Source: Reyranella sp. (GTDB lineage Bacteria; Pseudomonadota; Alphaproteobacteria; Reyranellales; Reyranellaceae). From it: a stretch of 8,678 nucleotides of DNA. Location of the stretch: the NCBI GenBank assembly GCA_030681635.1, contig JAUXRT010000686.1, positions 1 to 8,678 of the forward strand, written 5' to 3'. This document shows, piece after piece, positions 1 through 6,284 of the stretch (position 1 is the first letter of the stretch; the number at the start of each line of letters is the position of its first letter). The notes beneath the pieces are model-generated. The model worked only from the letters and a program-made list of their open reading frames with translations, had not been told where the DNA came from and made no database searches. The position numbers and the translations under genes are program-made.

Positions 1-794
1 TCTACATGGTGACCGGCAGCGCCTTCGGCGTGCGCGACACCGGCTGGATCCGGAAGCACCTGCCGGCCGACGGCTCGGTCACACTGCAGGATCTCACCTC
101 GGCTCGCGCCACGATCAATCTCGCGGGCCCCCTGGCGCGGCGCATCCTGGAGAAGGTCGCCGACGGCGATGTGAGCAACGAGGCCTTCCCTTACATGACG
201 GCGCGCACGCTCCGCATCGGTTACGCCCCGGTGCTGGCGCTCCGCGTCACCTATCTCGGCGAGCTGGGCTGGGAACTGCACCTGCCGACCGAATATGCCG
301 CCCATGTCTACGAGCTTCTCTCCGCCGCCGGCCAGGAGTTCGGCCTGGCCGACGCGGGCTATCGCGCCATCGATTCGCTGCGCCTGGAGAAGCGCTATCT
401 CTACTGGGGCTCCGACATCACGCCCGACTACACGCCCTACGAGGCGGGTCTGGGCTTTGCCGTGTCGCTCAAGAAGAAATCCGACTTCATCGGCCGCGCC
501 GCCCTCGAGAAGGCCAAGGCCGACGGTCCGAAGCGCAAGCTGATCACCTTGCTGGTCGATGCGCCGGTCCAGCTCTATGGCGGCGAGGCGATCCGGCGGG
601 GCGGCAAGGTGCTGGGCGTCACATCGAGCGCCGGCTGGGGCCACACGATCGGCAAGGCCGTGGCCTTCGGCTACGTGGCGGCGGAAGAGGCCGGCCACGC
701 CGACTACGAGGTCGAGGCTTTTACGCAACGCCACGCCGCGACCCGCATTGCCGGCGCTGCCGTCGATCCCGAGCGCCAGAAGATTTTGGCCTAG
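1..794 (+). CDS. Aminomethyltransferase (GcvT) family protein, C-terminal part; dimethylglycine/sarcosine dehydrogenase-like (5' partial)
   Basis: The reading frame is open to the left edge, so the start lies outside the window; about 263 residues are visible. Counting from the Met codon at 6, residues 33-43 (ARATINLAGPL) and 80-93 (RVTYLGELGWELHL) match the folate-binding GcvT fold. Residues 118-152 contain AGYRAIDSLRLEK, WGSD and TPYEAGLGF, which are hallmarks of the family. Residues 177-225 form the C-terminal GcvT barrel. In known relatives this domain moves a one-carbon unit from an N-methyl group to tetrahydrofolate. The spelling of the motifs is closer to the C-terminal half of dimethylglycine or sarcosine dehydrogenases (about 800 residues, with an N-terminal FAD oxidoreductase domain) than to glycine-cleavage T-protein. 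The FAD half would lie upstream and cannot be seen, so a stand-alone GcvT-like protein is possible. The gene ends 9 bp from the convergent MarR gene. Confidence 0.88.
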   Translation, partial: YMVTGSAFGVRDTGWIRKHLPADGSVTLQDLTSARATINLAGPLARRILEKVADGDVSNEAFPYMTARTLRIGYAPVLALRVTYLGELGWELHLPTEYAAHVYELLSAAGQEFGLADAGYRAIDSLRLEKRYLYWGSDITPDYTPYEAGLGFAVSLKKKSDFIGRAALEKAKADGPKRKLITLLVDAPVQLYGGEAIRRGGKVLGVTSSAGWGHTIGKAVAFGYVAAEEAGHADYEVEAFTQRHAATRIAGAAVDPERQKILA

Positions 795-806
795 GATTTT
801 GGCCTA
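782..806. repeat. Short tandem duplication (12-bp unit, period 13) across two convergent stop codons
   Basis: GATTTTGGCCTA occurs at 782-793 and again at 795-806, separated by one G. The first copy supplies the TAG stop (792-794) of the plus-strand aminomethyltransferase. The second copy read on the minus strand supplies the TAG stop (806-804) of the MarR gene. It looks like a slippage or small duplication event. No terminator-like stem with a U tract is seen here. Confidence 0.85.
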
Positions 807-1271
807 ACGGCCGCCCAGCTCCTCGGCGACGCTGGCCAGCCAGCGCCGCACGATCTTGTCCTCGTCCTTGCCGGCGAGGCCGGCGATGCGGTCCTCGACC
901 TCCATCACCCTGACCCGGCAGCGCTTCAGCAGCGCCTGGCCCTTGGCCGTCGCCTGCAGGCGCAGGATGCGGCCGTGGACGGCGTCGGCCGACTTCTGGA
1001 TGGCGCCGCCCCTCTCGAGGTTGCGCACGATCACATTGATGGTCTGCGGCGTGAGAAACGTGAGCCGCGCCAGTGCGGCACCCGAGACGCCGGGATAGGC
1101 CACGATCATGGTCAACACCGCGAACTGCGCCGGCGTGGCGTCGAGATCGGCCAGCGCCCGCTCCATCGCCGCCCGCACCGCAACGTTGGCCTGGCGCACC
1201 AGGTAGCCCAGGTGGCCGTCGGGTCCGCGCTTGCCCTCGCCCGGCCTGGGGATAGTCACCTTGCGATTCAT
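804..1271 (-). CDS. MarR-family transcriptional regulator
   Basis: A 155-residue protein of typical MarR length, which binds DNA as a dimer and often releases it on binding a small phenolic or organic acid. The winged helix-turn-helix spans about residues 46-111: PAQFAVLTMI, then GVSGAALARL, then the recognition helix TPQTINVIVRNLE (74-86), and the wing with HGRILRLQATAKG (99-111). Flanking N- and C-terminal helices would form the dimer interface. The start at 1271 is chosen because AGAAGG lies 5 nt before the ATG. Longer in-frame starts up to 1403 would run antisense through the neighbouring gene and add a sequence without MarR character. The gene is divergent from the SnoaL-like gene across 50 bp, so it probably controls that gene and itself. 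The ligand cannot be predicted. Confidence 0.92.
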   Translation of the reverse strand: MNRKVTIPRPGEGKRGPDGHLGYLVRQANVAVRAAMERALADLDATPAQFAVLTMIVAYPGVSGAALARLTFLTPQTINVIVRNLERGGAIQKSADAVHGRILRLQATAKGQALLKRCRVRVMEVEDRIAGLAGKDEDKIVRRWLASVAEELGGR

Positions 1272-1321
1272 ATCAGCCTTCTTATATGTTGTCAGATATC
1301 GAATATAGAGGAGACAGACCC
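1272..1321. promoter_or_regulatory. Divergent MarR / SnoaL-like control region with candidate operator
   Basis: This 50-bp spacer is much richer in A+T than its surroundings. It has TATAT at 1283-1287 facing ATATA at 1303-1307, around a GATATC palindrome (1295-1300), a plausible site for a dimeric regulator. For the plus gene, TTGCGA (1261-1266), a 16-bp spacer and TATATG (1283-1288) form a weak sigma70-like promoter overlapping the MarR start codon. On the minus strand TATATT (1307-1302) resembles a -10 element, but I see no good -35. The ribosome site for the plus gene is GAGGAG at 1308-1313, 8 nt before its ATG. The inverted repeat is imperfect and the assignment is inferred. Confidence 0.4.
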
Positions 1322-1780
1322 ATGAACCCAGAGCTCGCCGCCCTCGTGCGCCGCCATGTCGAGGCCGAGAACGCCCAGAACCTCGAGGCGACACTCGCGA
1401 CATTGCACCCGGAGTGCCGCTTCGAGGACCACGCCACCGGCCAGGTCTGGCACGGCCGCAACGGTGCCGCCGCGCATTACCGGCAATGGTGGACCACCTT
1501 CGATGTCACGGTAAAGCGCGAGCCCGGCCAGATCGCCGCCTGGACCGACGACGGCGGCTACATCGGCGAGACGACCTGGCGTGGCCGTCATGTCGGGCCC
1601 TTCCTCGGCATCGCGCCAACCGGCCAGCCCATCGTCATTCCCTTCGTCGTGGTCCTGGGTTTCAGGGACGGGCTGATGCTGAGTGAGGGCTTCCACTACG
1701 ACCTCGCCTCGCTGCTGCGCCAGATCGGCGACGAGCCGGTCCGGGCGCTCATCGGGCTAAAATATCGCGCGGCAGCCTAG
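1322..1780 (+). CDS. SnoaL-like / NTF2-family protein (putative ester cyclase-type fold)
   Basis: 152 residues, the usual size for a one-domain SnoaL-like alpha+beta barrel protein. Typical features are the N-terminal helix with VEAENAQNLEATLATLHPE (13-31), ECRFEDHATGQVWHG (31-45), the G-AAAHYRQWW stretch (48-57), the sheet with VIPFVVVLGFRDGLML (105-120), and EGFHYDLASLLRQIG (122-136). Members include polyketide cyclases, isomerases and many proteins of unknown role; nothing here fixes a reaction. No signal peptide or membrane segment is present, so it is probably cytoplasmic. The start is fixed by the GAGGAG ribosome site; the ATG at 1286 is upstream of that site and is rejected. It is the likely target of the divergent MarR regulator. 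Its stop overlaps that of the next gene on the other strand. Confidence 0.88.
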   Translation: MNPELAALVRRHVEAENAQNLEATLATLHPECRFEDHATGQVWHGRNGAAAHYRQWWTTFDVTVKREPGQIAAWTDDGGYIGETTWRGRHVGPFLGIAPTGQPIVIPFVVVLGFRDGLMLSEGFHYDLASLLRQIGDEPVRALIGLKYRAAA

Positions 1781-2598
1781 GCCTGCTTGCCGAACACCGC
1801 CTTGAGGTCGCTGGTCGGCATCGTCTCGCGCATCCACTGGAAGCCGCCACCCTTCATCTCCTTGGCGCCCTTCATGAAGGCAGCGAGTGCCAGGCGCGAC
1901 AGCGAGCCGCCGATGCTGATGCGCTTCACGCCGGTTGCCGCGATCTGGTCGGCGGTGAGGTCGGGATCGCCGCCCGTCATCACCACGTTCACCGGCTTGG
2001 TGACCGCCGACACGACCGTCTTCATGGTCGCGAGATCCTTCACTCCCGGCGCATAGAGCACGTCGGCACCGGCCTTCTCGAAGGCTTGTAGCCGCTTGAT
2101 CGTGTCGTCGAGGTCGGGCCGGCCGCGGATCAGGTTTTCGGCGCGCGCAACGAAGGTAAACGGCACCTGAAGCGAGCGCGCCATCTCGACACCCGCCGCC
2201 ACGCGCTCCACGGCATGGTTAAAATCGTAGATCTTCTCGCCGCTCCAGTCCTCGATCGAGCCGCCGACGATGCCGGCCTCGGCCGCGTCGCGCAGGATGG
2301 TCGCTGCTTCCTTGGGATCGTCGGCATAGCCGTTCTCGAGATCGGCATTGACCGGCAGGTCGGTCGCCTCGGCGATCACGCGGCAATTCTCGATCAGCTC
2401 GGCGCGACTGACGGAATTGTCGCCGTCGACCCGGCCCAGCGCATTCGACATGCCGAGGCTGGTCGTGGCCAATGCCTCGAAGCCCAGCGACTGCAGCAGC
2501 TTGGCGGTGCCGGCGTCCCACGGGTTGGGCAGCAGGAACAGGCCCGGCCTCTGGTGCAGTTCGCGGAACAGGCGTCCTTTTTCGGCTTGGCTGCGCAT
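1777..2598 (-). CDS. Isocitrate lyase/phosphoenolpyruvate mutase superfamily protein
   Basis: 273 residues, a single TIM-barrel domain of normal length. Motifs in order: LLPNPWDAGTAKLL (22-35), TTSLGMSNALG (45-55), LPVNADLENGYADDP (81-95) carrying the acidic metal-binding pair, GGSIEDWSG (112-120), FVARAENLIRG (149-159), LYAPGVKD (181-188) and KPVNVVMTGG (201-210). Family members cleave or form a C-C or C-P bond next to a carboxylate, using Mg2+ and an enolpyruvate-like intermediate. The active-site cysteine loop (KKCGH type) of isocitrate and methylisocitrate lyases is absent; the only Cys is residue 72. It is therefore more probably a lyase, hydrolase or mutase of the oxaloacetase/dimethylmalate-lyase/PEP-mutase-like branch. 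The start at 2598 is supported by GGAGGA (2610-2605) 6 nt upstream. The much longer open frame to 3534 lies antisense to the next gene. Exact substrate unknown. Confidence 0.9.
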   Translation of the reverse strand: MRSQAEKGRLFRELHQRPGLFLLPNPWDAGTAKLLQSLGFEALATTSLGMSNALGRVDGDNSVSRAELIENCRVIAEATDLPVNADLENGYADDPKEAATILRDAAEAGIVGGSIEDWSGEKIYDFNHAVERVAAGVEMARSLQVPFTFVARAENLIRGRPDLDDTIKRLQAFEKAGADVLYAPGVKDLATMKTVVSAVTKPVNVVMTGGDPDLTADQIAATGVKRISIGGSLSRLALAAFMKGAKEMKGGGFQWMRETMPTSDLKAVFGKQA

Positions 2599-2631
2599 CG
2601 TGTCTCCTCCAATTCCTGCTAAGGAACACCG
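2599..2631. promoter_or_regulatory. 33-bp divergent start region with two opposed ribosome sites
   Basis: Between the two start codons lie only the ribosome sites: GGAGGA for the minus gene (2610-2605) and AAGGAA for the plus gene (2621-2626, 5 nt before ATG). TTCCT (2613-2617) and AGGAA (2622-2626) can pair around a GCTA loop, which would cover the plus-strand ribosome site in any transcript that starts upstream. There is no room for two promoters here, so the -35/-10 elements must lie inside the opposite genes. I could not identify them with confidence. Confidence 0.5.
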
Positions 2632-3411
2632 ATGGACACGACAGCGCAACGGGAACTCGCCCGCCTCCTCGCCTCTCTCCGGCGCGACCGCCGCCAGCAG
2701 AGCGGCCTCGCCGCACATCTCGTACCGCCCGACAGTGCGACCGCCTATCGCATCGCCGGCATGGTGGCCGAGGAGCTGGGCTGGCCGGTGCGGGGCTGGA
2801 AGATCGCGGCCTTCAAGGAAGAGATGCAACAGGCGCTGCGCACCGATTCGCCGATCTACGGCCGCACCTACTTCGTCGAGGAGACGCCGTTCAGCGCCGT
2901 GCATGCAGTGCTGGCAAGCCCGATCCCCGAGGTCGAGTACCAGGCCAGGCTCGGCATCGACCTGCCGCCCCGCGCAAAACCTTATGGCCAGGACGAGGTG
3001 ACCGACGCCGTCGCCTCGCTGCATCCCGGCCTCGAACTGGCGGAATGCCGCTTCATCCATGATGCGGCCTTCCCGCCGCTGCCCGCCATCCTGGCCGACG
3101 GTGCGGGCTCGGGCACGATCGTCTACGGCCCCGCGATCGAGAACTGGAAGACGCGCGACATCGCGGGCCAGGAAGCGACACTCTCCTCCAACGGCCGACT
3201 CCGTCGCAAGGGCACGGCCGCCGACGCCCTCGATCACCCTGTCGTGCCGCTCACCTGGCTCGCCAACGAACTCTCGCGCACCGGCGTCGGGATGAAAGCC
3301 GGCCAAATGGTCAGCACCGGCACGCTGACGGGGATGCTGGCGCCCAAGCCCGGCGAAACCTACGTGGCAGATTTCGGACCGTTCGGCGCGGTGAGCGTGT
3401 CCTTCACCTGA
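2632..3411 (+). CDS. 2-keto-4-pentenoate hydratase / fumarylacetoacetate hydrolase (FAH) family protein
   Basis: 259 residues, matching the usual length of MhpD/DmpE/DmpH-type hydratases and decarboxylases, which act on 2-hydroxy-dienoates in meta-cleavage pathways with a divalent metal. Visible features are an N-terminal helical region, GWKIAAFKEEMQQAL (55-69), SPIYGRTY (73-80), PEVEYQARLGIDLPP (99-113), HPGLELAECRF (131-141) and the C-terminal GMKAGQMVSTGTLTGML (220-236). By motif alignment from memory, the family has E-x-E plus a distant Glu as metal ligands. Here the first is E102 and the third E135, but the second position is Q104. This may alter metal binding or mean a different reaction. 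The start is supported by AAGGAA 5 nt upstream. It is divergent from the lyase-superfamily gene, suggesting joint use on 2-oxo acids (inference). The stop lies 4 bp from that of the convergent transporter gene. Confidence 0.88.
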   Translation: MDTTAQRELARLLASLRRDRRQQSGLAAHLVPPDSATAYRIAGMVAEELGWPVRGWKIAAFKEEMQQALRTDSPIYGRTYFVEETPFSAVHAVLASPIPEVEYQARLGIDLPPRAKPYGQDEVTDAVASLHPGLELAECRFIHDAAFPPLPAILADGAGSGTIVYGPAIENWKTRDIAGQEATLSSNGRLRRKGTAADALDHPVVPLTWLANELSRTGVGMKAGQMVSTGTLTGMLAPKPGETYVADFGPFGAVSVSFT

Positions 3412-3437
3412 GAACTCAGGACGACAGTTCGTCGTCC
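3407..3437 (+). terminator. Possible stem-loop(s) at the convergent 3' ends of the FAH-family and MHS transporter genes
   Basis: CCTGAG-AA-CTCAGG (3407-3420) contains both convergent stop codons, TGA 3409-3411 on plus and TGA 3418-3416 on minus. Overlapping it is a perfect 7-bp stem GGACGAC / GTCGTCC (3419-3425 and 3431-3437) with an AGTTC loop, 8 nt after the plus-strand stop. No T tract follows on the plus strand, so intrinsic termination is doubtful; part of the stem is also coding on the minus strand. Confidence 0.28.
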
Positions 3438-4681
3438 CGGCTGACCAGCATCGCGACCAGGGTGAGGATGGCGGCGGCGAGCAGGTAGTAGCCGACCCAG
3501 GCCAGCGAGAAGCGAAGGGCGAGCCAGGTCGCAATGTAAGGCGCCAGGGAAGCGCCGAAGATGCCCGCGAGGTTGAAGGTCATCGAGGCGCCGGTGTAGC
3601 GGACGGTCACCGGAAAGGGCGACGCGAGCGCGGCGCCGATCGGCCCGTAGTTGAAGCCCATCAGCGCGAGGCCGACGATGTTGAAGGCGAGCGCAGCCGC
3701 CAGGCCGCCTTCCAGCAGCGGCTGAAAGAGCAAGCCGAAGACGCCCGTGCCGATGGTCGCCGCGATGAGGACGCCACGGCGCCCGTACCGATCCGCCAGC
3801 CAGGCCGACAGCGGGATGGTTGCCGCGAAGAAGGCGACGCCGATCAGCTGCACGATGAGATACTGCTCGCGGGAATAGCCGAGCCTGCTCGTGGCCCAGC
3901 TCAAGGTGAACACCGTCATGAGATAGAACAGCACGAAGGTCGTGAGCGCGACCATCGTGCCGAGCAGAAGGGCGCGCTTGTAGCTGCGGACGAGCACCAC
4001 CAGGGGCACCGCGACCCTCTCCCGCGCCTCGACGACTTTCTGGAATTCAGGCGTCTCGGTGATCCTGAGTCGGACATAGAGGCCCAACAGCACGAGCAGC
4101 AGGCTCGCCACGAAGGGCAACCGCCAGCCCCATGCCAGGAACTGCGCGTTGCTGAGCGTTTCCGTCAGCAGAAGGAACGACCCTGCCGACAGCACGAAAC
4201 CCAGGGGTGCGCCGAGCTGGGGAAACATGGCGTACCAGCTGCGCTTGTGAGGAGGCGCATTCTCCGTCGCCAGCAGGACCGCCCCGCCCCACTCGCCGCC
4301 CAGCCCGAGGCCCTGGCCGAACCGGCACAAAGCCAGCAGCAGCGGCGCCAGCACGCCGATCTGCTCATAGCCCGGCAGGAAGCCGATCAGCACCGTCGAC
4401 AGGCCCATGGTCATGAGGGCAGCCACCAGCGTGGCCTTGCGGCCGATGCGATCGCCGAAATGGCCGAACAGCGCCGCGCCCAAAGGCCGGGCGAAGAAGG
4501 CGATCGAGAAAGTCGCGAACGATTGCAGCACCGCCGAGGTCGGATCGCTCGCCGGAAAGAACAAATGCGGGAAGACCAGCACCGCCGCGGTGGCGAAGAT
4601 GTAGAAGTCGAAGAACTCGATCGTCGTGCCCACGAGGCTCGCCATGAGAATGCGAGCCGGCGAATTGACCGGGGCGCTCAT
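3416..4681 (-). CDS. MFS transporter, metabolite:H+ symporter (MHS) family
   Basis: 421 residues with about 12 hydrophobic membrane spans, an inner-membrane secondary transporter. MHS features: GTTIEFFDFYIFATAAVLVF (18-37) in the first span, ATFSIAFFARPLGAALFGHF (56-75), the loop-2/3 signature GDRIGRKATL (76-85), GQGLGLGGEWGGAVLLATE (122-140) with APPHKRSWY (142-150), WGWRLPF (184-190), ITETPEF (207-213) and the second-half signature ADRYGRRGVL (296-305). This family, which includes the shikimate, alpha-ketoglutarate and proline/betaine carriers, imports small organic acids or zwitterions with protons; the substrate here is unknown. The ATG at 4681 directly follows the stop of the upstream monooxygenase (TAGATG) and has only a weak GAAG ahead of it. 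Expression by translational coupling is therefore likely, and the two genes should share a transcript. Confidence 0.93.
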   Translation of the reverse strand: MSAPVNSPARILMASLVGTTIEFFDFYIFATAAVLVFPHLFFPASDPTSAVLQSFATFSIAFFARPLGAALFGHFGDRIGRKATLVAALMTMGLSTVLIGFLPGYEQIGVLAPLLLALCRFGQGLGLGGEWGGAVLLATENAPPHKRSWYAMFPQLGAPLGFVLSAGSFLLLTETLSNAQFLAWGWRLPFVASLLLVLLGLYVRLRITETPEFQKVVEARERVAVPLVVLVRSYKRALLLGTMVALTTFVLFYLMTVFTLSWATSRLGYSREQYLIVQLIGVAFFAATIPLSAWLADRYGRRGVLIAATIGTGVFGLLFQPLLEGGLAAALAFNIVGLALMGFNYGPIGAALASPFPVTVRYTGASMTFNLAGIFGASLAPYIATWLALRFSLAWVGYYLLAAAILTLVAMLVSRDDELSS

Positions 4682-6193
4682 CTACTTCGAGAACACCATC
4701 GCGCGGTCCTTCACAGAGCCGTAGCGCAGGCTCACGAGATCGAGCGCGTAGTTCTGGTAGAGCTTCCAAGGCCGCTTGCTGCCCTGCTTGGGCTGGTGCG
4801 CCAGCGCGCGCTGGATGTAGCCCGAGGAGAAGTTGACCCACGGCTCCTCGGTGAGCGTCGGATCGTCGTTGCGCGGTGTCGCCTGTCGGGCGCCGGTGCG
4901 GTCCATGTGGTTCAGCAGGCGGCAGACATATTCGCAGACGAGATCGGCCTTCAGCGTCCACGAGGCGTTGGTGTAGCCGAATACCGAGGCGAGGTTGGGC
5001 ACGCCGGAATACATCATGCCCTTGTAGATCATGGTCTCGGGCGGCTTCACCTGTTGGCCGTCGACGACGAGCTTCGCGCCGCCCAGCGGCTGCAGCACCA
5101 GGCCGGTCGCCATCACCACCACGTCGGCCTCGAGCTCGCCGCCCGACTTCAGCCGGATGCCGGTCTCGGTGAAGGTTTCTATGTGATCGGTGACGACCGA
5201 CGCCTTCTTCTTGCGGATGGCGCGGAACAGGTCGGCGTCGGGCACCAGGCAGAGCCGCTGGTCCCATGGATTGTAGCGCGGCGTGAAATGCGTATCGACG
5301 TCGTAGTCCGGCCCCAGCATCTGGCGCACGCCACCCAGGATCAGGCCCTTCACCTTGTCCGGCTTGCGCTTGCACATCTGGTAGAAATACATGCCTAAAA
5401 GCACGTTCTTCCAGCGCGTCAGCATGTAGGCGAGTTTGAGCGGCAGCCGGCGCCTGAGCTTGTTGGCGATCGGGTCCTGCGCCGGGCGCGCCACCACGTA
5501 GGTCGGCGAGCGTTGCAGCATCGTCACCTGCGCCGCCGTCTCGGCCATCGCCGGCACCACCGTGACGGCGGTCGCGCCGCTGCCGATCACCACGACCTTC
5601 TTGCCGGCATAGTCGAGATCCTCGGGCCAGTGCTGCGGATGCACCACCCTGCCCTTGAAGCCGTCGATGCCGGCAAACTCCGGCACATAGCCCTTCTCGT
5701 AGCGATAGTAGCCGCTGCACATCCAGAGGAAGCCGCACGAGATAAAGACGCGTTCCTTGTCCGGTCCGCGCTCCAGCTCGACGGTCCACTTCGCATCCGG
5801 CGTCGACCACGCGGCGCCGATCACGCGATGCTGGTAATGGATCTTATGATCGATGCCGTGGTCGCTCGCGACCTCGCGGATGTAGGACAGGATCGAGGGC
5901 CCGTCGGCGATCGCCTTGGCGTCCTTCCACGGCCGGAAGCGGTAGCCCAGCGTATACATGTCCGAATCGGAGCGGACGCCGGGATAGCGGAAGAGATCCC
6001 ATGTCCCGCCACTCGCGGTGCGCGCCTCGACGATCGCGTAGCTCTTGCCCGGGCAGTTCTTCTGCAGGTGCCAGGCGGCGCCGATGCCGGAGAGGCCGGC
6101 GCCGACGATCAGCACGTCCACATGTTCAGGGAGGTGCTCGGGCAAGTGCTCGGTTTGTGCAGAAACAAGCATATCCATGGTCGCAACCATCAT
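4682..6193 (-). CDS. EthA-like flavin-containing Baeyer-Villiger monooxygenase
   Basis: 503 residues, close to the roughly 490 of mycobacterial EthA, which it resembles along its whole length. FAD-binding Rossmann motif GAGLSG (31-36), GGTWDLFRYPGVRSDSDMY (62-80), the Baeyer-Villiger signature F-x-G-x3-H-x3-W-P (F179 to P190), the NADPH-binding GSGATA (204-209), RYNPWDQRLCLVPDADLFRA (306-325), MATGL (361-365), and GYTNASWTLKADL (406-418). Such enzymes use NADPH and O2 to insert oxygen next to a ketone or to oxidise thio groups; the natural substrate is not evident. ATG codons at 6193, 6190, 6178 and 6172 are all possible starts and none has a clear ribosome site. I take the first in this cluster; frames extending to 6550 run antisense to the next gene. 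Just after the start, the sequence EHLPEHLPEH is a short repeat not present in EthA as I recall it. The MHS transporter follows with no gap. Unlike mycobacterial ethA, no TetR-type gene is adjacent. Confidence 0.93.
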   Translation of the reverse strand: MMVATMDMLVSAQTEHLPEHLPEHVDVLIVGAGLSGIGAAWHLQKNCPGKSYAIVEARTASGGTWDLFRYPGVRSDSDMYTLGYRFRPWKDAKAIADGPSILSYIREVASDHGIDHKIHYQHRVIGAAWSTPDAKWTVELERGPDKERVFISCGFLWMCSGYYRYEKGYVPEFAGIDGFKGRVVHPQHWPEDLDYAGKKVVVIGSGATAVTVVPAMAETAAQVTMLQRSPTYVVARPAQDPIANKLRRRLPLKLAYMLTRWKNVLLGMYFYQMCKRKPDKVKGLILGGVRQMLGPDYDVDTHFTPRYNPWDQRLCLVPDADLFRAIRKKKASVVTDHIETFTETGIRLKSGGELEADVVVMATGLVLQPLGGAKLVVDGQQVKPPETMIYKGMMYSGVPNLASVFGYTNASWTLKADLVCEYVCRLLNHMDRTGARQATPRNDDPTLTEEPWVNFSSGYIQRALAHQPKQGSKRPWKLYQNYALDLVSLRYGSVKDRAMVFSK

Positions 6194-6223
6194 CGAGTCG
6201 GCGCGAGGACGCAACCCCGCCCC

Positions 6224-6252
6224 TTCACCTGCCGCGAAAGTCCGCGTATTCT
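6224..6252 (+). promoter_or_regulatory. Candidate sigma70-type promoter for the small secreted protein gene
   Basis: TTCACC (6224-6229) and TATTCT (6247-6252) are separated by 17 bp, each matching four of six consensus bases. This predicts a start near 6259 and a leader of about 25 nt containing GGGGAAG (6271-6277) before the ATG at 6285. It lies in the 91-bp divergent spacer with the monooxygenase gene, for which I could not find a matching minus-strand promoter. Confidence 0.4.
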
Positions 6253-6284
6253 TGGTCATCATCCCGGTGTGGGGAAGCGAGACG

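Noticed and set aside
801..812. GGCC-TAAC-GGCC as a terminator between the first two genes
   Set aside because: The stem is only 4 bp and no T tract follows on either strand in the right order.
1272..1403. N-terminal extension of the MarR gene (start at 1403)
   Set aside because: It would overlap the SnoaL-like gene and the shared control region, while the start at 1271 has a good ribosome site and gives the normal family length.
2599..3534. N-terminal extension of the lyase-superfamily gene (585 codons in total)
   Set aside because: The added part is antisense to the hydratase gene and lacks family similarity; GGAGGA upstream of 2598 fixes the start.
4247..5398. Long plus-strand open frame of 383 codons
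   Set aside because: It lies antisense to the MHS transporter and monooxygenase genes, and its translation is low-complexity Arg/Ala/His-rich with no domain motif, as expected in GC-rich DNA.
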